A stretch of DNA of 64,000 bases, from NCBI RefSeq assembly GCF_010470675.1, contig NZ_VOIQ01000015.1, forward strand, positions 1 through 64,000, given 5' to 3'. The notes below the pieces were generated by a model. It made no database searches. It worked only from the letters and a program-made list of their open reading frames with translations, and was not told the DNA's origin. Each line of letters opens with the position of its first letter. The first letter of the stretch is position 1. The DNA comes from Desulfovibrio sp. JC010. GTDB taxonomy: Bacteria > Desulfobacterota > Desulfovibrionia > Desulfovibrionales > Desulfovibrionaceae. This document shows positions 1-7,305 of this stretch, piece after piece. The position numbers and the translations under genes are program-made.

Positions 1-659
1 ACAAGTATCCGGTCCGGGCGAAGCCTCATTGTCGCCCGGACCAATGACTGGATGGAGGTGTACGGAGTGGTGTGCAGAAAAATTGAGTTGCGGGACTGGC
101 TTTGCAACTCAGCAGTGTCTTCGATGATGACCAGCCGGTCGGCAGGGGAGACTTCCGAAATTGATTTGATAATGCCGTTGACCAGCGTGGTCTTGCCGGA
201 CCCGGTCCCACCGATGACGACAATATTTTTCTTGTCCTTCACGGCGGCCAGAGTCCCTTTCATGACTTCATGATTCATGACCCCGCTGACCACGTAGTCT
301 TCCAGAGGAATGACCCGGCTGGCCTTTTTCCTGATGGTAAAAGAAGCACTGCGCACGACTGGCGGATACAAGCCTTCAAAGCGACTGCCGTTGAGCGGTT
401 TTTCGGCGGGCAATTCACCCTCAATGATGGGATTTTTGTCGGTAACGGTTGTGTCCAGAGCACTGGCAACCAATGAAATGATCATGGCGGTCTGACTGGA
501 AGCAAGAGCACCGGCAACCGCCATTTCCTCACCGAGTTTTTCAATCCAGAGCTTGCCGTCCGGGTTGACCATGATTTCAACTACTTTTTCATCTTCAAGA
601 GCTGAAACAATGGTCGGTCCCATGTTGTGCAACAGGTTTCTGACAAGCCGCTCATCCAT
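1..659 (-). CDS. trbB: Conjugal transfer ATPase TrbB (VirB11-like), partial
   Basis: VirB11/TrbB-type secretion ATPase that powers the mating-pair apparatus at the inner membrane. The reading frame is open from ATG at 659 through position 1, so about 219 N-terminal residues are present and the C-terminal third is off the window. The Walker A motif GGTGSGKTT is encoded around 190-215 (about residue 150), followed by the Asp-box-like VIIEDTAEL and the RATMRLRPDRI motif typical of the family. The start codon overlaps the stop of the traM-like gene as ATGA, so the two are translationally coupled in one operon (traK, traL, traM, trbB order on the minus strand). The family assignment is secure; the IncP-type name follows from the neighbours. 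Confidence 0.9.
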   Translation of the reverse strand, partial: MDERLVRNLLHNMGPTIVSALEDEKVVEIMVNPDGKLWIEKLGEEMAVAGALASSQTAMIISLVASALDTTVTDKNPIIEGELPAEKPLNGSRFEGLYPPVVRSASFTIRKKASRVIPLEDYVVSGVMNHEVMKGTLAAVKDKKNIVVIGGTGSGKTTLVNGIIKSISEVSPADRLVIIEDTAELQSQSRNSIFLHTTPYTSIQSLVRATMRLRPDRIL

Positions 660-1072
660 CACGAACCCCACACAATAACTGAGACTGAAACGGCAATGGA
701 CAGCCCGAAAAGAATCCCGGAGAAAATAGCCATGGCCCGGATTGAGCTGATAAAACGGCTCATTTGCTTTTCATGTTCGCTGATCTGGGCCAGACAATTG
801 TCGATGTTGGCTTTGACCGCTTTGCTCAACAGGCTGTTGGTGGATTTACGCACCTCAGCAGCAAAAGAAGCAACATGGCCGGACATGTCAGCGGAAAGCT
901 TTTGCTGATGGTCGGCCAGCAGCAATTCATACTCATTCAGGGCGGCGCGATGCATGGTCACAGCCATGAGAATGGGATCATTCTCATCAAGCAACACATC
1001 GTGCTTTTCAGCGATCAAATCGCGCACGCCCTGAATGGTGAGGGGGGCATTTTCAGAAATCTGCTCAGACAT
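659..1072 (-). CDS. TraM-like conjugal transfer protein
   Basis: Small protein of about 137 residues lying between traL and trbB, the place of traM in IncP-type transfer regions. The N-terminal half carries the DENDPILMAVTMHRA segment that resembles RP4 TraM, the middle is a predicted helical or coiled stretch, and the C-terminus has one hydrophobic segment (AIFSGILFGLSIAVSVSVIV), so it is probably anchored in the inner membrane. ATG at 1072 is chosen; an in-frame GTG at 1090 that overlaps the traL stop is an equal alternative. The role is inferred from position and weak similarity; RP4 TraM is annotated as a transfer regulator. Confidence 0.6.
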   Translation of the reverse strand: MSEQISENAPLTIQGVRDLIAEKHDVLLDENDPILMAVTMHRAALNEYELLLADHQQKLSADMSGHVASFAAEVRKSTNSLLSKAVKANIDNCLAQISEHEKQMSRFISSIRAMAIFSGILFGLSIAVSVSVIVWGS

Positions 1073-1079
1073 ACCGCTA

Positions 1080-1799
1080 TTAAAGTCCACTGTTTGAAAG
1101 TTCCTGCTGAATTTCTTTCCAGATCATCTTCAAACGCTGACGGGTCATGATCGGAAGCGTTGAGTCTTGCGCTTCTTCGAACGACATTTTTGCGGTGAGA
1201 AGATTTTCAAGATCCTTGCCGAAGGTTTCTTTTTTCTTCTGGGGGATACGGATTAGCGCGGCAATGCGGTGTGAGTTGTCTTTATAGACCTTGAACTCTT
1301 CAAAGCCCTTGTCCTTTGCGCTGATGGGGCCGAAGTAGTGATTAATCCAGACATAGATGGGAACATTGAAGGTTTTGAACAGTGAACCAAGGCCGCTAAG
1401 GGTGTCCGGCAAGGCCTGACCGCCAGTAATGACCGTATGCAGGTTGATTTGGATTTCTGACTCGGCGAGCATCTGAAAAACTTGATTTCCGTCAAGGTAG
1501 CTCGCTAGAGGGACAAAAGTGGCCGCACCGTTATCAATGACCATGTCCGCTTCATCGGGAAGGGCCAGCATGAGTTCAACGAGTTTATCGAATCTTCTGG
1601 GATCAATGTCGTTATCTTTCATGATGTCCAGCGTAGTGACGTCAAAACTATTGTAACCGGCAAATGTAGCATTCACTGGATCTGTGTCCACACAGGATAT
1701 TTCTTTCCCGGATTCCTGAAGATACTGGGTAAGCAGACTGGCTATAAAGCTTTTGCCTACACCGCCCTTGCCTTGCATGATCATGTTGATTGTCGCCAT
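1080..1799 (-). CDS. traL: TraL, ParA/MinD-like ATPase of conjugal transfer
   Basis: ParA/MinD-family P-loop ATPase of 239 residues. A deviant Walker A motif GKGGVGKS is at residues 10-17, followed by the CVDTDPVNATF switch region and VIDNGAA for Walker B. This gene sits between traK and traM in IncP transfer regions, and the same order is seen here. Its exact job in conjugation is not well defined. It starts 15 bases after the traK-like stop and is followed directly by the traM-like gene, so all are probably one transcript. Confidence 0.8.
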   Translation of the reverse strand: MATINMIMQGKGGVGKSFIASLLTQYLQESGKEISCVDTDPVNATFAGYNSFDVTTLDIMKDNDIDPRRFDKLVELMLALPDEADMVIDNGAATFVPLASYLDGNQVFQMLAESEIQINLHTVITGGQALPDTLSGLGSLFKTFNVPIYVWINHYFGPISAKDKGFEEFKVYKDNSHRIAALIRIPQKKKETFGKDLENLLTAKMSFEEAQDSTLPIMTRQRLKMIWKEIQQELSNSGL

Positions 1800-1814
1800 G
1801 GTTTCCCTTTGTTT

Positions 1815-2003
1815 TTAGCTGTTGGTTTCATTGGTTTTAGTTCGGTGATAGCGACAGTATGTTGGATAGGACATGGTTATTTTTTCTTCCTTTATCAGTG
1901 TCTTATAGATCATTTTTTTGTTGAATCCTTTCTCGTGAAGTCTGTTTATTACGCCCAAGTTGGCAATGAATTCGATTTTTGCGAAACCTTTATTTTTGTT
2001 CAT
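1815..2003 (-). CDS. TraK-like small oriT-binding protein
   Basis: Protein of 62 residues with the TraK pattern: an N-terminal helix pair ending in the motif SYPTYCRYHR, which resembles the DNA-binding core of IncP TraK (YETFxRHVKRY). TraK binds the intrinsically bent oriT region and helps assemble the relaxosome. The start ATG at 2003 has a good GGAGG site 6 bases upstream and lies inside the 3' end of the preceding 62-residue gene. A second, longer TraK-like protein is encoded at 8265-8585. It is shorter than typical TraK proteins, so it may be a minimal DNA-binding form. Confidence 0.55.
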   Translation of the reverse strand: MNKNKGFAKIEFIANLGVINRLHEKGFNKKMIYKTLIKEEKITMSYPTYCRYHRTKTNETNS

Positions 2004-2178
2004 CTGGTTCCTCCAATAGAAGCATCAGAGCTAATTTCCTTTTTGATTCAGGAAGCCCTTTCACAATTGCATTTCGGAAAGGGCGGTATCCCGAATATCC
2101 AAGAGCCTTTGCGGCCTTTTCATACGAGCTGAATTTCTCGCGTAGTTTTTTGGCTATGTATTCGTCGCTTATTGGCAT
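1990..2178 (-). CDS. Small putative DNA-binding regulator (62 aa)
   Basis: First gene of the minus-strand transfer operon. The protein is basic and short; residues 15-45 (SYEKAAKALGYSGYRPFRNAIVKG) look like a helix-turn-helix of the Cro/phage-repressor type. It overlaps the start of the TraK-like gene by 14 bases. Its promoter contains two TGCTAAWTTAGCA palindromes at 2191-2203 and 2215-2227, with a TTGACA -35 box between them, so an autoregulatory or operon-control role is likely. No named family is recognised. Confidence 0.5.
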   Translation of the reverse strand: MPISDEYIAKKLREKFSSYEKAAKALGYSGYRPFRNAIVKGLPESKRKLALMLLLEEPDEQK

Positions 2179-2190
2179 GACTTCTTGCTA

Positions 2191-2227
2191 TGCTAATTTA
2201 GCATTTTGTGTCAATGCTAAATTAGCA
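2191..2227. promoter_or_regulatory. Double operator TGCTAAWTTAGCA with minus-strand promoter
   Basis: Two 13-bp palindromes, TGCTAATTTAGCA (2191-2203) and TGCTAAATTAGCA (2215-2227), lie 24 bp apart centre to centre. On the minus strand TTGACA (2209-2214) stands between them, with ATAGCA 17 bp downstream as a plausible -10 box. Any repressor bound here would cover the promoter of the 1990-2178 gene and the tra operon. The same arrangement recurs at 8634-8670. Confidence 0.7.
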
Positions 2228-2300
2228 ACAGTATTGGATCGGTTTTTGTCACAAGAACTAACTTGTGCCCAACTGGAAACGGGGGAGTTTGAAATAAAAA

Positions 2301-2337
2301 ACACCGCCTAGTCGTGCGGACTAGACGGTGCTTTTTT
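2301..2337. terminator. Bidirectional intrinsic terminator
   Basis: A 12-bp stem (2302-2313 with 2319-2330, loop GTGCG) is followed by six Ts on the plus strand and preceded by an A-run that serves the minus strand. It would end the minus-strand transcript of the 49-residue ORF at 2434-2583 and insulate the tra operon promoter. Confidence 0.8.
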
Positions 2338-2433
2338 CGACGTTTCAAGCGTAATTAGAGGTAGAAATAGAAATATTGGATGTGTTGTGATTTGGGATGT
2401 CTAAGTATGGCGGATTAGTTAAGGTGTTGTTTA

Positions 2434-2583
2434 TTAATCAGAAGTGTCGTCTATCTTTTCTGTTGCCTTTTGGATTTCTTTGCCGAGAAGATATAGTAAC
2501 AGACCCGTCTCCTCATTAACTATTTTTGATAAAAAGTTTATGGTTGCTGCGATATTATAGAGGGTTGATATTTCCTTTGTCAT
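2434..2583 (-). CDS. Small hypothetical protein (49 aa)
   Basis: ATG at 2583 with GGAG 6 bases upstream opens a 49-residue frame ending in TAA at 2434-2436. The protein is helical in appearance (for example NIAATINFLSKIVNEETGLL) with no recognised domain. It is preceded by a single TGCTAAAATAGCA operator at 2641-2653 that overlaps a plausible promoter (TTGCTA, 17 bp, ATAATT), and it is followed by the terminator at 2301-2337. This makes a complete one-gene transcription unit under the same control as the transfer genes. Function unknown; the support is the signals around it, not homology. Confidence 0.5.
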   Translation of the reverse strand: MTKEISTLYNIAATINFLSKIVNEETGLLLYLLGKEIQKATEKIDDTSD

Positions 2584-2640
2584 TAAGTTCTCCAGACTTA
2601 GGTTGTAAGTTGTTTTTGTTTTTATAATTATTCAAATTGA

Positions 2641-2653
2641 TGCTAAAATAGCA
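2641..2653. promoter_or_regulatory. Operator TGCTAAAATAGCA
   Basis: Third copy of the TGCTAWWWTAGCA palindrome, placed upstream of the minus-strand 49-residue ORF and overlapping its likely -35 region. Confidence 0.6.
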
Positions 2654-2789
2654 AGGTGCTGTTTGTTTGAGATATGGAAATAAATTCAAAAAGTAAACAG
2701 TAAATTGTATATTGATTGTTTTTAATTTCTATAATTTAGTCGTTAATGAGTGTTTTGTTATCGCAAAACTGGTTGGTGTTTTCGTAAGT

Positions 2790-2829
2790 TAACAACCATT
2801 GCTTCTATCTCAATCGGCAATGGTTGTTA
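2790..2829. repeat. 13-bp perfect inverted repeat, possible oriT element
   Basis: TAACAACCATTGC (2790-2802) pairs with GCAATGGTTGTTA (2817-2829) across a 14-base loop. There is no T-run, so it is not an intrinsic terminator. It lies in a 450-base noncoding stretch near the TraK-like gene, where IncP-type oriT sites are found. Apart from this repeat I see nothing definite between 2654 and 3053. Confidence 0.4.
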
Positions 2830-3053
2830 CTCAGTCAAAGTCAATATCCCCGTCATAGCCAGAAAATCGATGCGAGAGGCTGTTGAATGGGTTGCTTTGG
2901 GCGTTGTTGCTAAATCTAATTCTTCGTTAGTCTAAGGATGACGGCGACGGAGGCCTTTTAATAATTCTGTATACGAAATGTTTGGGAAAATTTTTAAAAC
3001 AACAGTACTAATTTATTCCTAAATAAACTATACTCTTGAATAAGGAGAGAATA

Positions 3054-3794
3054 ATGAGATTAATATATACTATTATCACTACAATTTTTTTTGTTTTAGT
3101 TAATATCAATGTTCACGCTCAGTCTCTTGATCAAACAGTTTTTATGACAGAATTGCTTCCCCCATATAACTACATAAAAGATAACGCATTACAGGGTACT
3201 CATGTCGATATACTTTTAGAAGCTCTTGCAGCGGTCAATGTTCACAAAACATCATCTGATATAAAAATATACCCGTGGGCTAGAGCATATAAAAAATTAA
3301 TTTCGACACCCAATACATGTACCTTAAGCACAATACGAAGTCCTAAAAGGGAAAAAGTCTTTAAGTGGGCTGGCCCTATAGGTGCTCACACATGTTCATT
3401 TATTAAAAAAACTAAGAATTACAATGTTAATACATATGCCGAGATAAAAAGAAATATAGTAGGAACAATAAGGGACAGTGTTGCAGAAGAATCAGCAACT
3501 CGCCACGGATACAGGGTAGATCAATCATCAACATTAGAACAGTTGGTTAAAAAAATTGAGCGAAACAGAATCAGCGTGATTTTCAGTAATGCCGATGCAG
3601 TGTTTGCGATGATGTCAAAGTTGGGCATAAATAAAGATGACTACATTGTTCTTCGGACACTTAACGTTGGGGAAATATATTTTGCCTGCAATATTCACAC
3701 TGACGACTCTGTTATAAAAGAACTCCAGAAGGGGATTGATTTAATTCGTGCGCAAGGGATCATTGATAAAATCATAAATGGTAAAAATAAGTAG
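3054..3794 (+). CDS. Periplasmic solute-binding protein, family 3 (orphan)
   Basis: Exported protein of 246 residues of the SBP_bac_3 fold. An N-terminal signal peptide (RLIYTIITTIFFVLVNINVHA) is followed by the LPPYNYI ligand-site motif, KIYPWARAYKKL, and FKWAGPIGAHTCSF. ATG at 3054 is preferred because AAGGAG precedes it directly. No permease or ATPase is nearby, as with the similar orphan proteins at 54156 and 57249. Such proteins in Desulfovibrio may act as sensors or scavengers of amino acids. The DNA is much more AT-rich than the right half of the window, in keeping with transfer. Confidence 0.75.
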   Translation: MRLIYTIITTIFFVLVNINVHAQSLDQTVFMTELLPPYNYIKDNALQGTHVDILLEALAAVNVHKTSSDIKIYPWARAYKKLISTPNTCTLSTIRSPKREKVFKWAGPIGAHTCSFIKKTKNYNVNTYAEIKRNIVGTIRDSVAEESATRHGYRVDQSSTLEQLVKKIERNRISVIFSNADAVFAMMSKLGINKDDYIVLRTLNVGEIYFACNIHTDDSVIKELQKGIDLIRAQGIIDKIINGKNK

Positions 3795-3904
3795 ATTTCA
3801 AATATATCAAATTTAAAGCATTTTGTTTTTCTTGAATTTTTTCTGTTTTAGTATGTTTCAAAAGTTCAAGTTTCCATATTGTTTAGGATGTGGTTAATGA
3901 CTAT

Positions 3905-3942
3905 GCGAATCCCCTCCTTGCTTTAAGCTCAGAGGGGATCTG
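3905..3942. terminator. Hairpin between convergent genes
   Basis: ATCCCCTC (3909-3916) and GAGGGGAT (3932-3939) form an 8-bp stem with a 15-base loop between two convergent genes. There is no clear T-run, so terminator activity is only plausible. Confidence 0.3.
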
Positions 3943-3977
3943 CGGGCTTGAGCTATGCTCAGAGGTGAAGCATAGAA

Positions 3978-4493
3978 CTATATAGAAAAGGTCTTTGTCA
4001 GAACTTCGGTAGCACCAACAGACGCAGCGTGATAAACAGCATCGACAAGGTCAGATTCTTTCCAGCCTTCAGCTTTAATAGCTTCCAGTGTTTCTGCGTC
4101 AATTTCTTCCGGTCTGGTTACTGCCAGCTTCGCAAAATCCAGCAATGCGCGTTCATTGGGGGCAAAATTGCTTTTCAGGGGATCGGTTGCAAGTGTTTTA
4201 AGCTCTTCAGTATCCACTCCCATAGCCATGAGCAGTTTCTCATTGAAATCAATGCAAGCCTGATATCCTTTGAGGCTGGCTATTATGTAGCGGATTGCAG
4301 CGGGAATATAAGGTTCAAAGCTCTCGTGTGCGCCGAAGTAACTCATGGTTCCTGCCAGTTTCTCAAAAAGTCCTTCGCTGCCAGACATGACAAGCATCGG
4401 GGCCGGGATTTCGATTGTTTCTGGGATTCGTGAATAAAAATCCTTAACCAGACCTGTTGCATTTTCACGGGTGAGATGATCAATTATCAACAT
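3978..4493 (-). CDS. AhpD/carboxymuconolactone decarboxylase-like protein, copy 1
   Basis: All-helical protein of 171 residues related to the AhpD/CMD family. The core FEKLAGTMSYFGAHESFEPYIPAAIRYIIASLKGYQACIDFNEKLL shows the family layout, but the CxxC redox pair is absent: only one Cys (in YQACIDF) remains. A CxxC-type peroxidase reduction is therefore doubtful. It lies in a minus-strand unit downstream of a LysE-type exporter, and both genes are repeated at 5994-7205. Confidence 0.7.
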   Translation of the reverse strand: MLIIDHLTRENATGLVKDFYSRIPETIEIPAPMLVMSGSEGLFEKLAGTMSYFGAHESFEPYIPAAIRYIIASLKGYQACIDFNEKLLMAMGVDTEELKTLATDPLKSNFAPNERALLDFAKLAVTRPEEIDAETLEAIKAEGWKESDLVDAVYHAASVGATEVLTKTFSI

Positions 4494-4583
4494 TAGAGAC
4501 TCCTTTTGAATTTACAAATTATACTTGTAACCTATTGAAGTGTTTATATAATGATATAAACAAATCATCTTAAATATTTAAAT

Positions 4584-5189
4584 TTATAAGTTTATAAGCA
4601 TCGGTGCCATTGATGCGACTAACAACAATGCCATGCTTACGTTGAACACAACAATGCGTTTACCTTTTGAGAGATATTTACGTAGTGCCGAACCTGATAG
4701 TGCCCAAGCACTGATCGAAGGAAGAATAGTGATTGCCAAAAGTGGAATCATCATAACCAGACTGATTAAAAAATTATCTGGCGTGGTGTAGGTCGCGGTC
4801 ACTATGAGTGCAACAGCCCATGCTTTAGGGTTCAGCAGTTGCAAAAGCGCACCCTGAATCATGCAGATAGGCTTATCCATTTTTTCGTTTTCGTCCGTGC
4901 CGAGAGATCTGCTTTTGGCGATTTGAAAAGCAAGCCACAGCACATAAATCCCGCATGCTATGCGCAGCAGGTCGTAGATAGTAGGGTTTTGCTCAAGAAT
5001 TTGGTTTAAGCCAAGGCCAACGCAGAGCACCATTATCAAAAAACCTAAGCATATACCCAGAAGTAATGGGATAGTTCGGACAAAACCGAAATTCGCACCC
5101 GAAGCCATTAACAGGAAATTGCCTGGTCCGGGGGAAATTGCCGTTACAAAGGCAAAGCCGATGAGGGCAATTGCTGTTTCGAAAGTCAT
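4584..5189 (-). CDS. LysE/RhtB family exporter, copy 1
   Basis: Inner-membrane exporter of 201 residues with about six hydrophobic segments and the LysE/RhtB signature ISPGPGNFLLM near residue 18. The family exports amino acids or small metabolites. It precedes AhpD-like copy 1 on the minus strand. A paralogue at 6600-7205 shares most residues. The upstream region keeps a short relic of the araC-type gene that still flanks copy 2, so this copy has lost its divergent regulator. Confidence 0.85.
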   Translation of the reverse strand: MTFETAIALIGFAFVTAISPGPGNFLLMASGANFGFVRTIPLLLGICLGFLIMVLCVGLGLNQILEQNPTIYDLLRIACGIYVLWLAFQIAKSRSLGTDENEKMDKPICMIQGALLQLLNPKAWAVALIVTATYTTPDNFLISLVMMIPLLAITILPSISAWALSGSALRKYLSKGKRIVVFNVSMALLLVASMAPMLINL

Positions 5190-5290
5190 ATTCTCCTCCT
5201 GAAATTTGAGGATATGTTGACCTATCCAGTGATTTAAACAATGCTCATTCGTCTACATTCTCTATCCAATCGTCCAGTTAGATTTTATTA

Positions 5291-5314
5291 ATGAGTAAAA
5301 TTAATGTCTTCTGA
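5291..5314 (+). pseudogene. Relic of the 5' end of an araC-type gene
   Basis: ATG AGT AAA ATT, then three more codons and TGA. The first codons and the 60-80 bases upstream (GCTCATTCGTCTACATT and others) match the start of the intact AraC gene at 7306 and its upstream region. The rest of the gene is gone, replaced by the DsrE-like gene. It marks the left member of a segmental duplication. Confidence 0.6.
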
Positions 5315-5344
5315 AAAGTTATAAGGCTTTTTCTAACGCATAAA

Positions 5345-5378
5345 AAACGCGCCCCGGATTTCTGTCCGAGGCGCGGTG
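5345..5378 (-). terminator. Terminator of the DsrE-like gene
   Basis: CGCGCCCCGGA (5348-5358) pairs with TCCGAGGCGCG (5365-5375) over a short loop. On the minus strand it is followed by a run of Ts (5342-5347 read as As), right after the DsrE-like gene. Confidence 0.8.
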
Positions 5379-5406
5379 AATTTGTAAGTAAATTGCTGGC
5401 AGTAGG

Positions 5407-5835
5407 CTAGAAGGTCACCACACTCCATCCTTTATCTTTCAGAGCCTGAGTAAGCGGCTGGGCCATGTAGTCCACTTCCAGTCCCATTTTTGCCAATTTG
5501 TCGGACACGCCGTATCCGTCAGAGCACCACTTGCAGACGAGAATTTTGATACCCATGTCCTGAAGTTTTTTTACAAAGCCTTGAAGCTCGGCATCTTCGG
5601 AGAGGAGTTTTGTTGACGCTCCCCACACCAGAACGCTGATGTCCGCGAACATCCCGTGCTCCTTGGCTACCATGGGGTAGGGCAGAGCGATTTTTTGAGC
5701 AACTTCTTTATCTCCGGAGCTCCATACCACCATCAGTTTACCGTCGGCTTTGGCTGCATGTGCATTAACGCTGCCCAGAGTGCCGGACAGAAAAACAGCA
5801 GCGACGAGCGCAATTATGGTTATCATTTTTTTCAT
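5407..5835 (-). CDS. Exported DsrE/DsrF-like protein
   Basis: Protein of 142 residues with a clear signal peptide (residues 1-27, ending VNAHA) and a DsrE-like alpha/beta fold: the first strand is KLMVVWSSGD, and a second strand IKILVCKWCSDGYG carries a Cys pair two residues apart. DsrE-type proteins handle sulfur or sulfane transfer; exported forms are of unclear role. It has its own terminator and sits between the two copies of the AhpD-like/LysE pair, so it was probably inserted after or during the duplication. Confidence 0.65.
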   Translation of the reverse strand: MKKMITIIALVAAVFLSGTLGSVNAHAAKADGKLMVVWSSGDKEVAQKIALPYPMVAKEHGMFADISVLVWGASTKLLSEDAELQGFVKKLQDMGIKILVCKWCSDGYGVSDKLAKMGLEVDYMAQPLTQALKDKGWSVVTF

Positions 5836-5993
5836 AGTAAAATCCTTCCTTTGTTAAAGGTTAAGTTATGAACATTTTTCGGGCCAATCTGAATGAATAA
5901 TTTTAAATGCTGAAAACTGTCGCCAGTTTGCTGCACAATTTAACGGGCAGGTGCCCGGATGTCTTTTAAGGAGTAGTGCGGTGTAATTTGGGA

Positions 5994-6509
5994 TTAAACA
6001 GAGAAAGTGTCTGTCATGGCTTGGGTGACACTCACGGCCCCAGCCTGATAAACAGCATCAACAAGGTCAGACTCTTTCCAGCCTTCAGCCTTGAGGGCTT
6101 CAATAGTATCCTTGTTGATTTTTTCAGGAGCAATTGCGGCTGTCTTTGCAAAAGCCAGCAATGCCCGCTCTTTGGGAGCGAAATCAGTTTTCAGAGGATC
6201 TGTTGCGAGATTTGCAAGCTCATCAGCATCAACTCCCATAGCCCGGAGCAACTGGCCGTTGAAGTCAATACAGGCCGGATAATTTTTATGGCAGGCAACC
6301 ATGTAGCGAATAGCTGCCGGAAGATGAGGTTCGAAGCTTTCATGAGTGGCGAAGTATCCCATGGTACCGGCCAGCTTTTCAAAAAGACCTCCGCTGGCAG
6401 ACATGACAAGCATTGGGGCCGGGATTTCAATTGCTTCGGGAATTCGGGAGTAAAAATCTTTAACCATACCTGTTGCATTTTCACGTGTGAGATGATCGAT
6501 CATTAGCAT
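5994..6509 (-). CDS. AhpD/carboxymuconolactone decarboxylase-like protein, copy 2
   Basis: Paralogue of the 3978-4493 protein, same length (171 residues), with near-identical ends (LIIDHLTRENATG versus LMIDHLTRENATG) and the same single Cys (YPACIDF), so again without a CxxC pair. It lies downstream of LysE copy 2. The duplicated pair suggests that exporter and AhpD-like protein act together, perhaps detoxifying and exporting one compound; this is inference. Confidence 0.7.
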   Translation of the reverse strand: MLMIDHLTRENATGMVKDFYSRIPEAIEIPAPMLVMSASGGLFEKLAGTMGYFATHESFEPHLPAAIRYMVACHKNYPACIDFNGQLLRAMGVDADELANLATDPLKTDFAPKERALLAFAKTAAIAPEKINKDTIEALKAEGWKESDLVDAVYQAGAVSVTQAMTDTFSV

Positions 6510-6599
6510 TAGAGACTCCTATTGGATTTACAAATTAGACTTGTCGTCTGTTAAAGTGTTTAAGAATAACCCAAATGAATCGGGTCAAGTACATCTTGC

Positions 6600-7205
6600 C
6601 TAAATATTTAAAAGCATTGATCCCATTGATACGACTAACAGCAATGCCATACTTGTGTTAAAAACAGTGATCCAATTGCCTTTTGAAAGACATTTACGCA
6701 GTGCTGAACCGGAAATAGCCCAGACACTGACTGACGGAATAATCGTCATTGCGAAAAGCGGAAGCAAAAGAATCAGACTCGGTATATAATTTGTAGGTGT
6801 AGTGTAAGTAGCTGTAATGATCAGAGACACAGTCCATGCCTTAGGATTTAGAAATTGCAATAGTGCGCCTTGAATCAGGCCAATAGGTTTGGCCATGTCT
6901 TCATCCTTTTCCGCGCCAAGTGATTTGCTGCGAGCAATTTGAAAAGCGAGCCACAGTACATAAATCCCACACGCCATGCGCAGCAGATCATAAATGGCAG
7001 GATATTGTTCTAGGATTTGACTCAAGCCGAGTCCTACACAGAACACCATTGTTACAGCACCGATGCATAGCCCGATAATTAAGGGCAGAGTTCGAGCGAA
7101 ACCAAAGTTGGCCCCGGAGGTCATTAATAAAAAGTTGCCCGGGCCGGGTGATATTGCCATTGCAAAGGCAAAACTGATGAAAGCAACAGCAGTTTCGTAG
7201 GTCAT
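6600..7205 (-). CDS. LysE/RhtB family exporter, copy 2
   Basis: Paralogue of the 4584-5189 exporter, 201 residues, with the motif ISPGPGNFLLM and six hydrophobic segments. It is transcribed divergently from the AraC-type regulator at 7306 across about 100 bases, the usual layout for a regulator and its exporter target, so the AraC protein probably controls this gene and the AhpD-like gene behind it. Confidence 0.85.
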   Translation of the reverse strand: MTYETAVAFISFAFAMAISPGPGNFLLMTSGANFGFARTLPLIIGLCIGAVTMVFCVGLGLSQILEQYPAIYDLLRMACGIYVLWLAFQIARSKSLGAEKDEDMAKPIGLIQGALLQFLNPKAWTVSLIITATYTTPTNYIPSLILLLPLFAMTIIPSVSVWAISGSALRKCLSKGNWITVFNTSMALLLVVSMGSMLLNI

Positions 7206-7305
7206 ATTTTCCTCCTGAAATTTGAAGTTATGTTGACTGACCCTGCAATTTTCGCAATGCTCATTCGTCTACATTTATTACCCAACAGTCCAGCGAGGTT
7301 TGTTT

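Noticed and set aside
2750-2935. 61-residue plus-strand frame
   Set aside because: It runs through the perfect hairpin at 2790-2829, starts at a non-ATG codon and lacks a ribosome site; more likely noncoding.
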